A stretch of 64,000 nt of DNA, taken from the NCBI RefSeq assembly GCF_032854445.1, contig NC_088307.1:18722001-18786000 (forward strand), written 5' to 3'. Below, piece after piece: positions 46,201 through 57,200 of the stretch (the stretch's first letter is position 1; each line of letters opens with the position of its first letter). This DNA is from Liolophura sinensis. Its lineage: Eukaryota; Mollusca; Polyplacophora; Chitonida; Chitonidae. The position numbers and the translations under genes are program-made. The notes beneath the pieces were generated by a model. The model was not told the DNA's origin. It did not search any database and was given only the letters and a program-made list of their open reading frames with translations.

Positions 46201-48315
46201 TTTCCAATCATTTATCTTTTATTTTTTTTACGTTTCATTTCATTGACCAGCCTTTTAATGCCATATCCAACAACTTTCAACTTCTACAACCACATTCAGC
46301 ATTATGGATGGAGGAAATCAGACAGCCTGCAGGGTAGATCACCAACCTCTGGCAAGTTACTTTCACATGTGAGATGCACATATGTACACACCTTGTTGGT
46401 GGAAGACAAGTGTCCTTCACTGAATGTAGAGACTGTGTGAATGGCCACAGGAGTGCCGCTGATTGCTTGTCGTCACCAAGGCTCCACAAAACACTGAGAG
46501 TGGGAGCTTTTTCTGAGCCTATTTTGTTCAAGCAGGGACTTTAGATTTCATTTTTCACTCATGTTAGAAGAGTTAAAAACAGAAAGTCAAAATAGTACCA
46601 ATATTCTTTTTGACTAATGCACACGTATCATAGATTAACTCTTTAAATCCTATCTAATTACTTAATTGAATGCATAGTGTTTTATACGGTGCTCAATGTT
46701 ATTTCGAGGACCTCCGTGGCTGAGGTGTTTAGCGTGTCTGCACTGCACAATGATCCCAATGCGGTCACTGTGAGTTTAAGTCCAGCTCATGCTGGCTTCC
46801 TCTCCGGCCGTACATGGGGAGGTCTGGCAGCAACTTGCGGATGGTCGTTTGTTTATCCCAGGCTCTGCCTGGTTTCCTTCCACCATAATGCTGGCCGACG
46901 TCGAATAATTGAAATATGCTTGAGTGCGGCGTAACACACCAATCAAATAAATAAATAAATCAGTGAAATAAAAGAGGCATGACAGGAGGAATTTTGTGTG
47001 AAACATGACAAATCTCCTGATAATCTGCTGCAGCCAAACAACGGGAGCTGCATTTGAATAGATGACCTCTCAATGTATACTGGTCTGAAAAAAAGTCTGT
47101 ATACATTGCTTGTTAACAAATGCCTGCTTTATACTGATGTTTAATACAACATAATCAGATGGTTATGTAAGTTGAAGACAGCTTTACAAACACTAATGTA
47201 TGTTTTTATTACTTGAATGCCATACTTTAAAGTTCTCAGCAGTAATGACGCATTAACCAATTCTTAGTATTAAAAATTCCCAGAAGTACATGTATAATGC
47301 AAGCCTGGAAATAACTTTTACGTTGGTGCAAATCGTCTAGCTACTTACATTATCCAAAATATTTCAATGTTATTTACAAGGCAGTTTTGTTTTATACCAA
47401 ACACTTGTCCCCTGTCAATATACATTTTGGTGCAACACATTATCTTTGTCCTGCTGCTTATTTGCAGGCTTAAATAATGACATATTAGGTAACTCTTGTT
47501 AAGAGATGTGTGTTGACGATCAATATTTGATATTGTGCATGAGATGAATTAAACTGTTCCCATACCGGAAATATCTCCATGTGTAGTCCAGCCTTTGAAC
47601 AGGAAGCAAGTGATGTTCGGCCCAGAGACAAAGTACATGTGCATCTGGAAGTGACAGACAATAACATTTTGACACATTCTTTTCGTATGCTAGGTCCTAA
47701 GTGCTAATGTTACTTCCATGCCATCGTGTTGGTTCAGAAAGCCTCAATGTGCATATACAACCTGCAAACACAGATCAATGTGTTGGACAAGATTTTGCAC
47801 ATGCATTATCACGTAATGCTTTATCATACTGTAATGATAATGTAATGCATTATCATGTAATGGTAATGTAATGCTTTGTCATACTGTAATGATAATGTAA
47901 TGCATTATCATGTAATGGTAATGTAATGCTTTATCATGTAATGTAGTCAGCTGTTTTCTAATTGTGCATGTGGCTCATATGAGTAAAACAAAAGTGTTAC
48001 TGCATGTATACATCATCATGGGAATTTAGCAATGTATTTTAAAGAAATACAGCCCATCAAAAAAGAATAATAAATGGTAAAATTCAATAACTCACACATA
48101 ATGGGATCTACATGTGATGACAATATCAGTAAACCTAGATATAACTGCTAAATATATACAAGCATGGTATAATCATTAGATAAGCCTGCAATGGAGAAAA
48201 ATATGTACTTACTCTCGTAGCTGTTTTTTCGATTTCGATTTCGATTTACTTTTACAAACAAGACTAAGATCAGAATGTTTTGCTAACTTACATTCATGCA
48301 CTCCATGTTCATCAT
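42629..48315 (-). CDS. Ctr/SLC31-family copper transporter, complete, 5 exons, 184 aa
   Basis: This is a membrane transporter that, in its family, forms a trimeric pore for Cu(I) uptake. Minus-strand exons 48292-48315, 47566-47644, 45915-46113, 43884-43999 and 42629-42765 join in phases 0, 1, 2, 1 with GT-AG borders and give 184 residues (human CTR1 is 190). Features: methionine-rich extracellular N-terminus MMNMECMNMHMYF; FKGWTTH before the first membrane segment (about 36-60); a cytosolic loop about 61-105; segment 2 with M-x3-M (M123, M127); segment 3 following directly. The family GxxxG of segment 3 reads G140-S-G-I-S144, so the last glycine is serine. The C-terminus lacks the HCH copper-handoff motif of CTR1. 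Paralogue (SLC31A1- or SLC31A2-like) is undecided. An in-frame TGA upstream bounds the start. It is divergent from ASPM. Confidence 0.9.
42766..43242. other. Copper transporter intron 4, part
   Basis: Intronic sequence between exon 5 and an inserted SINE-A; nothing else recognised. Confidence 0.5.
43246..43523 (-). mobile_element. SINE-A, full-length copy with target-site duplication
   Basis: On the minus strand the tRNA-derived head GGCCTCCGTGGCTCAGTTTG, GTTAGCGCGC holds the A-box; GTGAGTTCAAGTCCAGCTC holds the B-box. The body has GGTTTCCGCCCACCATAATG and the tail core TTGAGTACGGCGTAAAACC, ending in a 28-bp A tract. The flanks GAGCAATATGA (43235-43245) and GAGCAATTTGA (43524-43534) are a target duplication with one change. 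It sits in the copper-transporter intron in the same sense as the gene. Confidence 0.93.
43884..43999 (-). CDS. Copper transporter coding exon 4: second membrane segment
   Basis: This exon encodes LKFHVVETLIHILNTALAYT and then IMLAVMSYSLWVGLSVAVG. It holds the family M-x3-M copper-selectivity motif (MLAVM) followed by SYSLWV. The acceptor is a long pyrimidine tract ending TTTGCAG and the donor is GTAAGT. Confidence 0.92.
44025..44178 (-). mobile_element. SINE-A, 5'-truncated copy
   Basis: TTTATTTGACTGGTGTTTTA, CGCCGTACTCAAGAATATTT and GCGACCAGCATTATGGTAGG run to CCCACCTACTTCTGGAGAGG. It lies in copper-transporter intron 3, same sense as the gene. Confidence 0.85.
44656..44730 (-). mobile_element. 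SINE-B tail with (GAGT)n expansion
   Basis: About ten GAGT units are followed by GTTTGGGGATTAACGTTGTA, the reverse complement of the SINE-B 3' end. Confidence 0.8.
44913..44965 (-). mobile_element. SINE-B tail fragment
   Basis: (GAGT)n followed by GCTTGGGGTTTAACGTCGTA and CTCAACAATAA, a clean SINE-B 3' end in inverse orientation. Confidence 0.82.
44966..45914. other. Copper transporter intron 3, remainder
   Basis: Open frames at 45,466-45,852 on the plus strand show no domain and run antisense to the gene. Nothing else is seen. Confidence 0.45.
45915..46113 (-). CDS. Copper transporter coding exon 3: first membrane segment and loop
   Basis: This exon encodes GVAVICVAVMAVCILLDTLK (segment 1), then a polar loop ending IPANITEIKRRR. 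The acceptor is CTCTACAG and the donor GTACCA, leaving phase 2. The downstream continuation of the open frame to 45878 is intronic. Confidence 0.88.
46280..46440 (-). mobile_element. Possible degenerate SINE-A remnant
   Basis: CAGCATTATGGATGGAGGAA, AGACAGCC and GGCAAGTTACTTTCACATGT loosely follow the SINE-A minus-strand order. Strongly decayed. Confidence 0.4.
46707..46960 (+). mobile_element. SINE-A, full-length copy
   Basis: The head GACCTCCGTGGCTGAGGTGT, TTAGCGTGTC and GTGAGTTTAAGTCCAGCTC, the body CTTGCGGATGGTCG and TTCCACCATAATGCTGGCC, and the tail AGTGCGGCGTAACACACC with an AATAAATA tract are all present. It lies in copper-transporter intron 2, antisense to that gene. No clear target duplication. 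Confidence 0.9.
46961..47565. other. Copper transporter intron 2, remainder
   Basis: No further feature recognised. Confidence 0.4.
47566..47644 (-). CDS. Copper transporter coding exon 2
   Basis: This exon encodes MHMYFVSGPNITCFLFKGWT followed by THGDIS plus one base. The acceptor is CACTTCCAG and the donor GTATGG. H-M-Y-F and F-x-G-W-T-T are family hallmarks. An alternative start at this exon's own ATG is possible, but splicing to the Met-rich exon is favoured. Confidence 0.9.
47815..47943 (+). repeat. 55-bp tandem repeat, about 2.3 units
   Basis: TAATGCTTTATCATACTGTA, ATGATAATGTAATGCATTAT, CATGTAATGGTAATG repeats. Each unit also holds the smaller palindromic words TAATGCATTA and ATCATGTAATG. 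It lies in copper-transporter intron 1. Confidence 0.82.
48292..48315 (-). CDS. Copper transporter coding exon 1 (24 nt)
   Basis: This exon encodes only MMNMECMN, four methionines in eight residues, then the donor GTAAGT. Methionine clusters at the N-terminus bind copper in this family. The exon probably extends upstream as 5'UTR. The frame is closed upstream by a TGA. Confidence 0.8.
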
Positions 48316-48496
48316 GTTGACAACTTCAAGCAGGACTTCCCCAGTTAACTCTGCTCATCAGTGTCCTTTTGTACAACATGAAACTGCAGTCACAAAATTA
48401 TCGACAGATTTGCGGCTTCAGATACGCCTTTTGACATTTTGAAAGTTATCTATCTTCAGCTGACTTCGTGATTTGTTGTCATATGACATAGCGAGT

Positions 48497-48504
48497 ACTT
48501 CCGG
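48497..48504 (-). promoter_or_regulatory. ETS/GABP-type site upstream of copper transporter
   Basis: On the minus strand this reads CCGGAAGT, a consensus ETS-family core. It lies about 180 bp upstream of the copper-transporter start codon. Such sites are common in TATA-less housekeeping promoters. Assignment to this gene is inferred from position only. Confidence 0.35.
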
Positions 48505-48750
48505 GTCAGCATTCTTTCACCACCGAGCTACATATTTTACGTTTTTGACATAAAAGTGCTTGTTGAAGTCGTTTTTTGCACAAGTTATTTCCACGTTTTA
48601 TTTGTTTTACAAAATTAGATACCTTATAGATATTTTCAAGTGCTGCTGATAAAGTTTAGAAGTCAGAATAAAGAGAAAACCTGAACAATGAACATTTTAC
48701 ACTGCGAGGAGTTTAAGGTCAACGTGACGACAACTTGATTAAAACTAGCA

Positions 48751-48825
48751 TTTGATTGGACAATGAATTTAAAGCTCGTACGTTTTGATTGGTCATTCTG
48801 ATTAAGTTCGAAATTCGGATTCGAA
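48751..48825 (+). promoter_or_regulatory. Probable ASPM promoter: paired CCAAT boxes and CHR-like sites
   Basis: Inverted CCAAT boxes (ATTGG) lie at 48755-48759 and 48788-48792, start to start exactly 33 bp. TTCGAA follows at 48807-48812 and 48820-48825. NF-Y boxes spaced 31-33 bp apart with a downstream cell-cycle homology region (TTTGAA or TTCGAA) characterise vertebrate G2/M genes bound by MuvB/DREAM complexes. ASPM is such a mitotic gene. The position between divergent genes supports a promoter, with transcription starting soon after 48,830. No TATA box is evident. Confidence 0.55.
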
Positions 48826-50636
48826 AACATCGATGGAAGGAGCAGGAGTGATGTTTTATGCGAATTTCTCAATGTTAATGAGAATTTAGAGAAGCAGATT
48901 TTAACCCGTGGTTATCAGGTTCGTAGTTAAAAAGTGGAAGTTTACATTAACCTTAAACTTTGTCTTACGCTTCTCAATTTCCAAAGTTACAAATGAAACA
49001 CAGTGTTTTGAATGTCGTGTTTGTACTGTGTTGTTGTTGTTTTCAGAATGACGTTGTCCATCATTGTTGAATTAAGTCACACTGATCTTAATTATTTTAT
49101 AACATTTAGAAAATAATAGAAACACAAAACTCCGATTTAATGATGTCACTAAATTAGAAAATAAAGATGGATGTCATGAGAGGCCTTTAACACTAACAGC
49201 ATACTCTATATAATCCTATAAACTCGTAAGCCTGAAAATAAGTAGTCCATCTAGATGGACATAGTGTGATATTTTAAAATTCTGACATTCATGGTAACAC
49301 TGAGTCCATCAACGCTTTTCAAAAAACGTAGCATGGACTTCAAACTCCCATCACCTCCCCGCCCATGACTCTCTAACTCACCTCCTCTGCTCTTTTATGT
49401 GTTATTATGTTGGTAGAATCTCTAATACTGTCATTTAAATTTACTATCCACACCTATGAAACTAATTAACTCGCTGCAGGGGTGGTCACATTGACTGCTA
49501 TAACTTTGGTGGTAGCAAGTGCCTCATCGTCGACAGCCATTTTGAAGTGCCACCTGACCTACTTCTGGGTTTGACATGCAACTGAGTTTTGGTATTGAAA
49601 TCCTCAAGAAAACTATTATACATGTATTTCAGTTGCTGTCTCCAAGAACAACTTTAACCTTCTTAATTCAAAAATACATAAAAAAGAACTTGTATTTGTA
49701 GTGCAGGTAAGTTTGGGTGCCGTGAGCATGCACCTTATCGAGATCAGCTCCATCAAGTTGGAGTGCACAGATATGCGGAGATGGACTCGGTGTTATGATG
49801 AATGTCAGAATGGCGTAATGCAAATCTCACACAGCTAGTAGTTTGCCAAAAAATATCAACAATGGCGACAAAATATATCAAGATTTACACACGTCAACAC
49901 ATAGATTACTGTAATTCTTCAACTTTTTCATATGTTTCTGAGGTCTTGTTTCAAGCATATTCTGAAGGCGTTATTCTTGTTTTGTTTTGTTTTCGCAGAA
50001 ACAAACTATAAACTAGCATAAATAGCACTGAAAGTTGCTCTGGAAAGGCTGAGGAATTAAGGTAGTGATTTACCAGTGCAGCATTCTTTTCTGTCTACTT
50101 TGTCTCATAATTAATATCACGTATGTCATAATATGGGATGGAATAGACAGAAAACAATGGTGCTGCGTGAAGATAAACCACTTACCTACATGCTGACGTT
50201 CTGATGGATTCTGTTCAAATTGTGGATAATTCCAGCAGACTGTTGGCAGCATAAGACTCACAGGGTGTCACAAAGTAAACTTGAGTGTAAAACGAAAGGA
50301 GAAATGATTTATTCTGTAAGATCAGTCAAACTTTATTTTTGATTTTGTCCTTCGTGATTTATATAGTACACATACAGTAGCATGATCTGGACTGTTGGAT
50401 CGATATGAGAACAATATACACTGGCTAGTAAGTTAAGAAATATTTGGATACACCATAATCATGGCTGCTGAACTCTAGTTAGAGATCCCGCCATTTGTTA
50501 TTGTGGTGAAGAACAGATTACAGCCTATATGGATTTTCCATTTACCTCATCAAATCCACATTTTAACATCTCTCATCGTCATTGTAATCATAATTACTTA
50601 CCTGTTATAATCAGATTAAATATCTGCAAATTTCAG

Positions 50637-50672
50637 ATGACCCAGGATGGACTCCAGACTGGCAAATCTTGA
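50637..50672 (+). promoter_or_regulatory. Overlapping upstream ORF and likely 5'UTR splice acceptor of ASPM
   Basis: The sequence AAATTTCAG ending at 50636 looks like a splice acceptor, so a non-coding first exon upstream probably joins here. The very next bases are an ATG that opens an 11-codon frame ending in TGA at 50670-50672. It overlaps the ASPM start at 50647 out of frame. If the mRNA includes both, initiation would involve choice or leaky scanning between two starts 10 nt apart. That is inference. Confidence 0.45.
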
Positions 50673-51240
50673 AAACATTGATGCTATATGGGCGTCTTTG
50701 GATTCAACAGGATTCAGTAACCACGATGATGCTGCTCCCACAGCTGTACCTAAACATGTGTTGCAGGAGAAACCTGCTGTTCAAAGCAAGGGTCGAAGGT
50801 CATGGTTTGAAAACCCACCAACCAAAACGCTTGAAATAGCCGAAGAACCAACAAGAGAGAAGCCAGCTCAACATCGTACAACATCATTAGATGAAGAAGA
50901 CATGGAAATTTTGACTTTGACACACTTTACGAATCCTCCCAGGATCGACTTCGGGAAGATGAAGCCAGGTGTTACCAGGCGACGTCAACTATTGATCAGT
51001 AATCCACATGATTATGATCAGCAGGTCATGGTTGAGAGAGTTCCAAGCAAGAAAAAGTTTTCCTCGGATCTGGCACAGTTTGTCGTAGAGGCAGAGCGTT
51101 CTGTTGTCTTGACAATAACATGGCAGCCAGAAGACGAAGGACCTTATCGAGAAATGTTTCTGTTTTTGATCGATGGTGTTTATCGTCTACAAGCCATTGT
51201 CTTTGGTCAGGTGATTGCACCGCCACAGAAGAGAAGAGAT
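50647..51240 (+). CDS. ASPM: ASPM coding exon 1: start codon and ASH domain
   Basis: This exon encodes residues 1-198. Residues 1-87 are a low-complexity acidic/polar lead. Residues 88-190 are an ASH fold, starting at [13 protein letters not shown] and ending at [10 protein letters not shown]. This immunoglobulin-like module is found in centrosomal and ciliary proteins. The exon ends after KRRD in phase 0 at the donor GTAAGT (51241). The open frame continues to 51495 into the intron, but that tail is unlike ASPM and is rejected as coding. Confidence 0.93.
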
Positions 51241-54200
51241 GTAAGTATTGTAAATTTGGCAGAGTGTAGGAGTATGGCCATAAATAAAAAATTCTTAGTT
51301 GGGTGCAATACGACGAATGGTCAGTCGGTTGAAATTTCTTTCCTTTTATTCTTGCCAATAAAGAGCATAGGTGTTTTAAAGAAATTTACAGCACGGGGAA
51401 ATAAAAATGAAAGCTTTAGAGTGGAGCCCTTTTTTTCAAGTGTCTGCTTGGTTATGCCAAACAAACATATTTTTATTGATGGCTTGAATATGTAATTATC
51501 TTGTGTACATGTGTCAATTGTTTTTGAAAGTTTAATGAAAAAACAAAACTACTTCAGTGGCGGCAGCACTGGCAGCATGGTCTCGCCTTGCCACATGAAG
51601 ACACATCATGTACACACACCTAATGACTAAAGTTTTACATGTGACTGAAAAGTTAAGTACGACGTACATTTATACATACATACATTTAACAGAAGACCTA
51701 CTAAGTGTTAAGGTAATTAAATAATTTACACAGAAATCTACAAATCACATCAGAAATAGATTGAGGATGGTGTTGCCTTTTAATGAAATAATTTGAGTTA
51801 TGGTTTTTATTTTATTATTTTTGTCAACAGAGAAAGGGTCTCCTATCATCCCGGGTGAAGAAGCCTTTTTCTGTTCTACACACACAAAACTTTTCCAACA
51901 TCAAGCAGTCTTACACTCCAAGACGATCCAACTCTTCAAAGAAGAATGTTGTACTGACTGGCTACAACAAGCAGGCATCAAGGTCAAATTTGGAGGCAGA
52001 AAACGTGGCACCAAATGCTGAAGTTAGTGGGAATATTACTCATGAGATCTCCTCTCCTCTCGTGACAAATACAGAGCCTCCAACATCAAGCACTCCTGCA
52101 GAAAGAGACAGTGAAGGCATGACAAAGCAGCAGTTAAAACACAGAAATTCTGTTCGCCGTTCAACAACGTTCACAAAGATAGGACTGACAGAGGACACTC
52201 CAGATAGGACCACTGTTCTTACCAACTTGTCACCAAGCATTGCACATCAAAGCTCTCCCACTTCTGACACCAAATTTGCATCTCTCCCCAGCGAAACAAC
52301 AAGAGAGCCATGTGAAAAATTGACAACAAACATTGTCGACAAACTTGATTTTGAATCTGTTGAAGAATCTTTTATTTCTGAAAATGTCTCTGTGAAAGGC
52401 GCTGCATTCAATACAACACCTGCCAAACTGTCCGAACATTCGATAGCCAGCGAGTGCATTTCACCCAACACATTTGTTCGCGAAAACTTTGGAGCGATTT
52501 CCACACCAGACCAGACAAAATTCCTTGAACAAGAAATGATGACTCATGTTTTCAAGTCATCAGAACAGTCTGTTGAGGTTTTCAGAGGATCGACAATAAC
52601 TCATTCAGACAAAACAGGATCAGAAATCCAAATCGGCGAAACCATAACCATGCACACAATGACCCAGACATTTACCCAAAACACTATCACCATGGCAACA
52701 CCACCAGCCAGTAGAAGCAGGGCATTCACGCCACAGGTCCATGTCAGCCCCATGTCGTTTATCAGGGACAGCATGTCCAACACTCCGGACACCTTGAGTG
52801 TGACTTCGGTCAGTAATAAAGTTCCAAGCCCAGGAATGGTCCTTAATAATTCGGTTCCACATGAAATTATGGTGAGGCAGCTTGGTTTCGTGCGTAAAAG
52901 CTTGACTGGAGGGGAGCTTCCACCTACTGACTGGAAGTCATCACCAGTAACAGCCTGCACAAACTTTCCTGTCTTTACGAAAGGTAAATTTGATGGCAAG
53001 CAAAGACGAACTTCATCGGCTGTTGTTAAAACCAAGACTCAACGCAGAAGTGGAACAAAGTCAAACCACCAGAAGAAGTTATTTTCAGATATTCCTGACT
53101 CTCAGACCCCAAGAAGGACCACCTTTCTTGTGAATAACAAATCCAAATCTGGAAAACCTGCCTCATCTGTGCAAAGGTTCCAGAAAGCTGGCTCCAAGGT
53201 CATTGGCAAGGTCATGTCTGCTGTCAATAAAACCAAGCCTAAGAGAAAAAGTTTGGATGCTAAACCTCGATCGGAAAACAGTACCGTGGTCTTTTCACCC
53301 CATGCAGACTCCCCAAACATCGTAGCCCAACCTCTGGAGGTTGGTGATGAAACGAATCCCTCAAGACTGACCATTGTTGTCCGGAAACCAAAAGTTTTGA
53401 AATCAGCCAAACAGAAAAAGGAGAACTCCTTGGTCAGTGTCCTGCCTAGCAAAGGTAAAAATGTTCCTTTGTCACCTGTTCCGAAGAAGTTGGTTACTCC
53501 GGTTGTAGATTCCACAACCGTGACGAAGGCAAAGCCAGATGTGGTAGATAAGAGTAGTGAAAGAAGTGTGGCAACAACGGAATCCAATGCCACAGAACTG
53601 TTCCCTGTTTCCCCTCTGAAGGCTGAAAAAGTTGCCTCCCCTGACAGATTTGTAGAAACTGATATCGGCTCTCCGCAACCCCTTCCCACAAGCCCTTATC
53701 CTGACACCACAAGAAGAGGGACAATGACGGTAACAAAACACAAGCCATCTGAGGCTTTGTTGAAATCATCCCTGTCTGGTAAATCGCTATTTGAGAAGAT
53801 GCTCAACAGCCCGGGAACACCGCACTCTGTTTCCTGGTGTGACTCCACACCAGTGCACCGACATGACAGTGCATCTAGGAGCTACCATTGTCTGTCAGAC
53901 AAAAAGGCCTCTGGGGACAACAATTCAACATTCGATCAGTCCACTGGATCAGACGCACTTTCAAAAATCTCACTGGAATATGTCTGCAGTTCTGACTCTG
54001 GCTCAAGTACAAATGGAACACCTGAGTCATCTGCCCCTGGTGCTGGTGACAATGCCCTGCCCGTATTGGCTGCTGCCAAAATTTCAGAAAGACTTGGGTC
54101 TTTGGAGGAATCTTCAGCTTCTGAAGTCAAGAAAGTATGTGGTGAGATTCAAGGAAGCGTACTAGAAAGTAAGTCCGAGGTAGAAGTATCTCGCCAGAAA

Positions 54201-57200
54201 CAAGGGAAGACTGCAGAGAATTCTCTTGCCTATGAAGTCAAGAAAGTGTCACCAGCTATTGACAGAGAAGAAAGGTTTATTTGCCACAGCAACAAAGCCA
54301 TTCAGTACACCCCAGCTCGATGCGAGGCTGGCATCGAAAAGCAAAGAATTCTTCGCCGGCAACTTGCAACAACAGACATTGATACTCAAGAAGGTAATTG
54401 CACAAGCACTTATGACATGGTCACCTCACAGAAAAAGCGTTACCATAGTGATAGCTCAGCGGTTTTGAATCGTACAAATCCGGACAGGCTCGGCAAACGA
54501 CCTAAAGTTTCTGAGTCCACAGCGTCCGGGATGCCAAAGACCAGGATGAGGCGTGCAACTGACTCGAGCATCAAAACTGGTATGACACAAATTCTTTACT
54601 TTTCAAATTTCTGCCTTATCTTTTCCATGCAGTATAGAAACCATAACTATTTGTGTATCACAAACATTACTGAGTTACGGTTACTGTTTGAGGAAAATTC
54701 CTGTAATATTAAGATATTAACATTAAGAGAAATCAAGAACAACACATTTCTACACCAGGAATGATATTTTTGTGGAGGTTTTTTTAGGAGTCGCATATCA
54801 GCTTCTTTAATTTTTTTTCAAAGAAAAGCCCTGTATATTTCCCGGGATTGACCAGACGAAATAGTACATTTAGCGTACTTTACACAAATAAAATATTAAT
54901 GCTTTTATGACACTATTTTCACCCTGCTAACTTAAAACTGCAAATAGTTAAGAGCTTGACTAACTCACAAGGACTTGTTGTGTTCTTGAAGAACCTATAA
55001 AACACCTTGGCAGTGAAGGGACCCCCTACATAATCATTAGTAATTTGCATATTTCTGTTGTAGGTAACCGTAGAGACAAACCAAAGTTCAGTGGACGGCC
55101 AGGATTGGCTCAGAGTCGCTTGGTCCTTGTTAAACGTGGACAAACAGGTAAGTAGAAATTCTCACTGCATTGTCGTAATCTCTGAACCAACATTAACCAT
55201 ACACCTTGGTGCATTTTCTAATTATAACAATAATGCCCCCTTCCGAACTGTCAATCAAGGCACCCATTTGACCAGTCGTATTCAATATTGTTGCCAGTAT
55301 GTAAACTGAAAGTCCCACACATTGGTCACAAGTGTTCAGTCTCTCAAAGACACCACAGTACCTCTCACTGAGAATGGGATGACAAGTAACGTTGTCACAA
55401 GAAGTGGTGGCGTGTCAATAGATGTGGTGAATCATCCGTATTATGTAGTTCTCATAATGTTGACTATTAATATGCATTTAATAAATTCTAAGAAGGCCAT
55501 CAACCGGAAATAATGCCTGTTCTTCTTCCTCCTAGAAGTTAATTCGATGACGATTCCACGCGCAAAGTGCTAAAAGATCACAGGGTCAATTATGGGAACA
55601 TTTTGCATGCGCTCAAGTTACTGCACACCTGAAAAAAGCCATACTTATGAGGAATGGTGCATGTCTTTTACCCATGTGCTTTGACACTAATAATGAAAGT
55701 ATTTTTACACATAGTTTTCAGTTGTCGGTATGTTGAACTTTACTTCATGCTTTAGCTTTCTTTTACTTTAAACATGTTAAATTTCTTAGAAATGGGTGCC
55801 ATTACACGTATTTTCAGTTTTTGGGCAAATTGCAAAAAGTGGGCTGCTTTATAAATTCAAAAATGTGATGAAAGGTTTTTAATGATATTTGGCAATTTAC
55901 AAAAACAAACATGGCTTTCGCAGCGAAGATCTTTTTTTTTTTCTTTTAAATATTTCAAATTTTTCCTATGTATCGTAATCGTAGCTTTGCCCAAACACCC
56001 GATGCCTTTTGCGGCCAAGAACATGTACTATGACGAACGCTGGATAGAGAAACAGGAGAGGGGGTTTGTGAAGTGGCTTAACTTCATCCTGACCCCACCG
56101 GAGGAATATCACAGCACCGCAGAGAAGGTGAAAGGTAAGCGCCCATCTGACAGGTTTTTTTGTTGTTTTTAGGTTTTTTTTATTTTGGCTTATTTTTTTC
56201 CCTTTTCCCGTACAACCATAATCTCCGTTTTAGAGTTCCTTTTCATGTACACCCTAAATGACCTAAAAAGTCGAACACAAAAGAGCATTTTTGGAGGCAA
56301 ATAAATGTCATGAGATATTACCTCTGGTGCTAAAGTTGATATTTTCTCAGTGGGATGTCATCCTACGTTCAAAACACCTCTCAAACCACCTTTCTAATAT
56401 CAGTAGAACTCCCAGAATCTGGAAAAACTGGGAAACTTTGTCATGGACATAATTTGAGATCATTTAAAGTATGTCAATCTTTATGCAGCAGATTTGCATG
56501 TGTGTATTGTAAATGACATGAAACTTTTCTACTTTCCTCCAGCCTTGTTTGGATGGAAAATTTGAATAAGTGAATGATTATGAATCTGATATTGGATACT
56601 AATGCATATATTTAGTCTGGTGAGTTCACATGGATAACAGATTTCCTATAATTGTTTATGTCCTACACGTATATTGGAGGTAACGGCTGATGCACGAATA
56701 TGACATTGTTAGTATGATTAGCGAGATATTCCAGCAGTTCAATCTTGAGCTGAAATCATCCATTTGTTTCGAGTGAGTGAGTGAGGTTTAATGTTGTGCT
56801 TAACAATTATCAGTCTTATGACTAGGACATTTGTTTCGAGAAAAGCTTCACATGTTGTGGATCCAAGACATGTTTTGTTGGGGGTTTTTTTCGATAATTC
56901 TTTTTCATTCCATATTTTAAAATTCCGTATACTTGAGCACTGTTCTGTTAAATTCCATATGTTTGCATTCTAATTTCTGATTCCCCCCCAACAGTCGATG
57001 CTGGGTCTGTCAGTCTGGACCCCAAAGGAGCACCTACCAGGCTTGCCCCTACAAAAGAGGTGCTGTCCCTGAGGGCGTATGCTGCACGGCGCAGGATGAA
57101 CAGGCTGCGGCGCGCTGCCTGCAGGCTGTACCAGAGCGAGGGCGTTGTGCGCATCATTCAGAAGCTGGAGGCTGAGGTGGAGAGTTACCGTATTGCTGTC

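Larger units (their letters stand above)
48316..50636. other. Intergenic interval between divergent genes, including ASPM 5' region
   Basis: Holds the ETS-type site and the CCAAT/CHR cluster. The stretch 48,830-50,636 probably contains a non-coding ASPM first exon and an intron, but no donor stands out clearly. No coding sequence is recognised. Confidence 0.45.

Noticed and set aside
51241-51495. Continuation of the ASPM exon 1 open frame
   Set aside because: A consensus donor GTAAGT lies at 51241, the next exon is in phase, and the extra residues do not resemble ASPM.
53102-53689. 195-codon minus-strand open frame
   Set aside because: It is the reverse shadow of ASPM exon 2 coding sequence and shows no domain of its own.
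54580-54764. Continuation of the ASPM exon 2 open frame to a stop
   Set aside because: A donor GTATGA at 54580 gives the phase needed by exon 3; the tail is AT-rich intron-like sequence. A rare truncated isoform is possible but unsupported.
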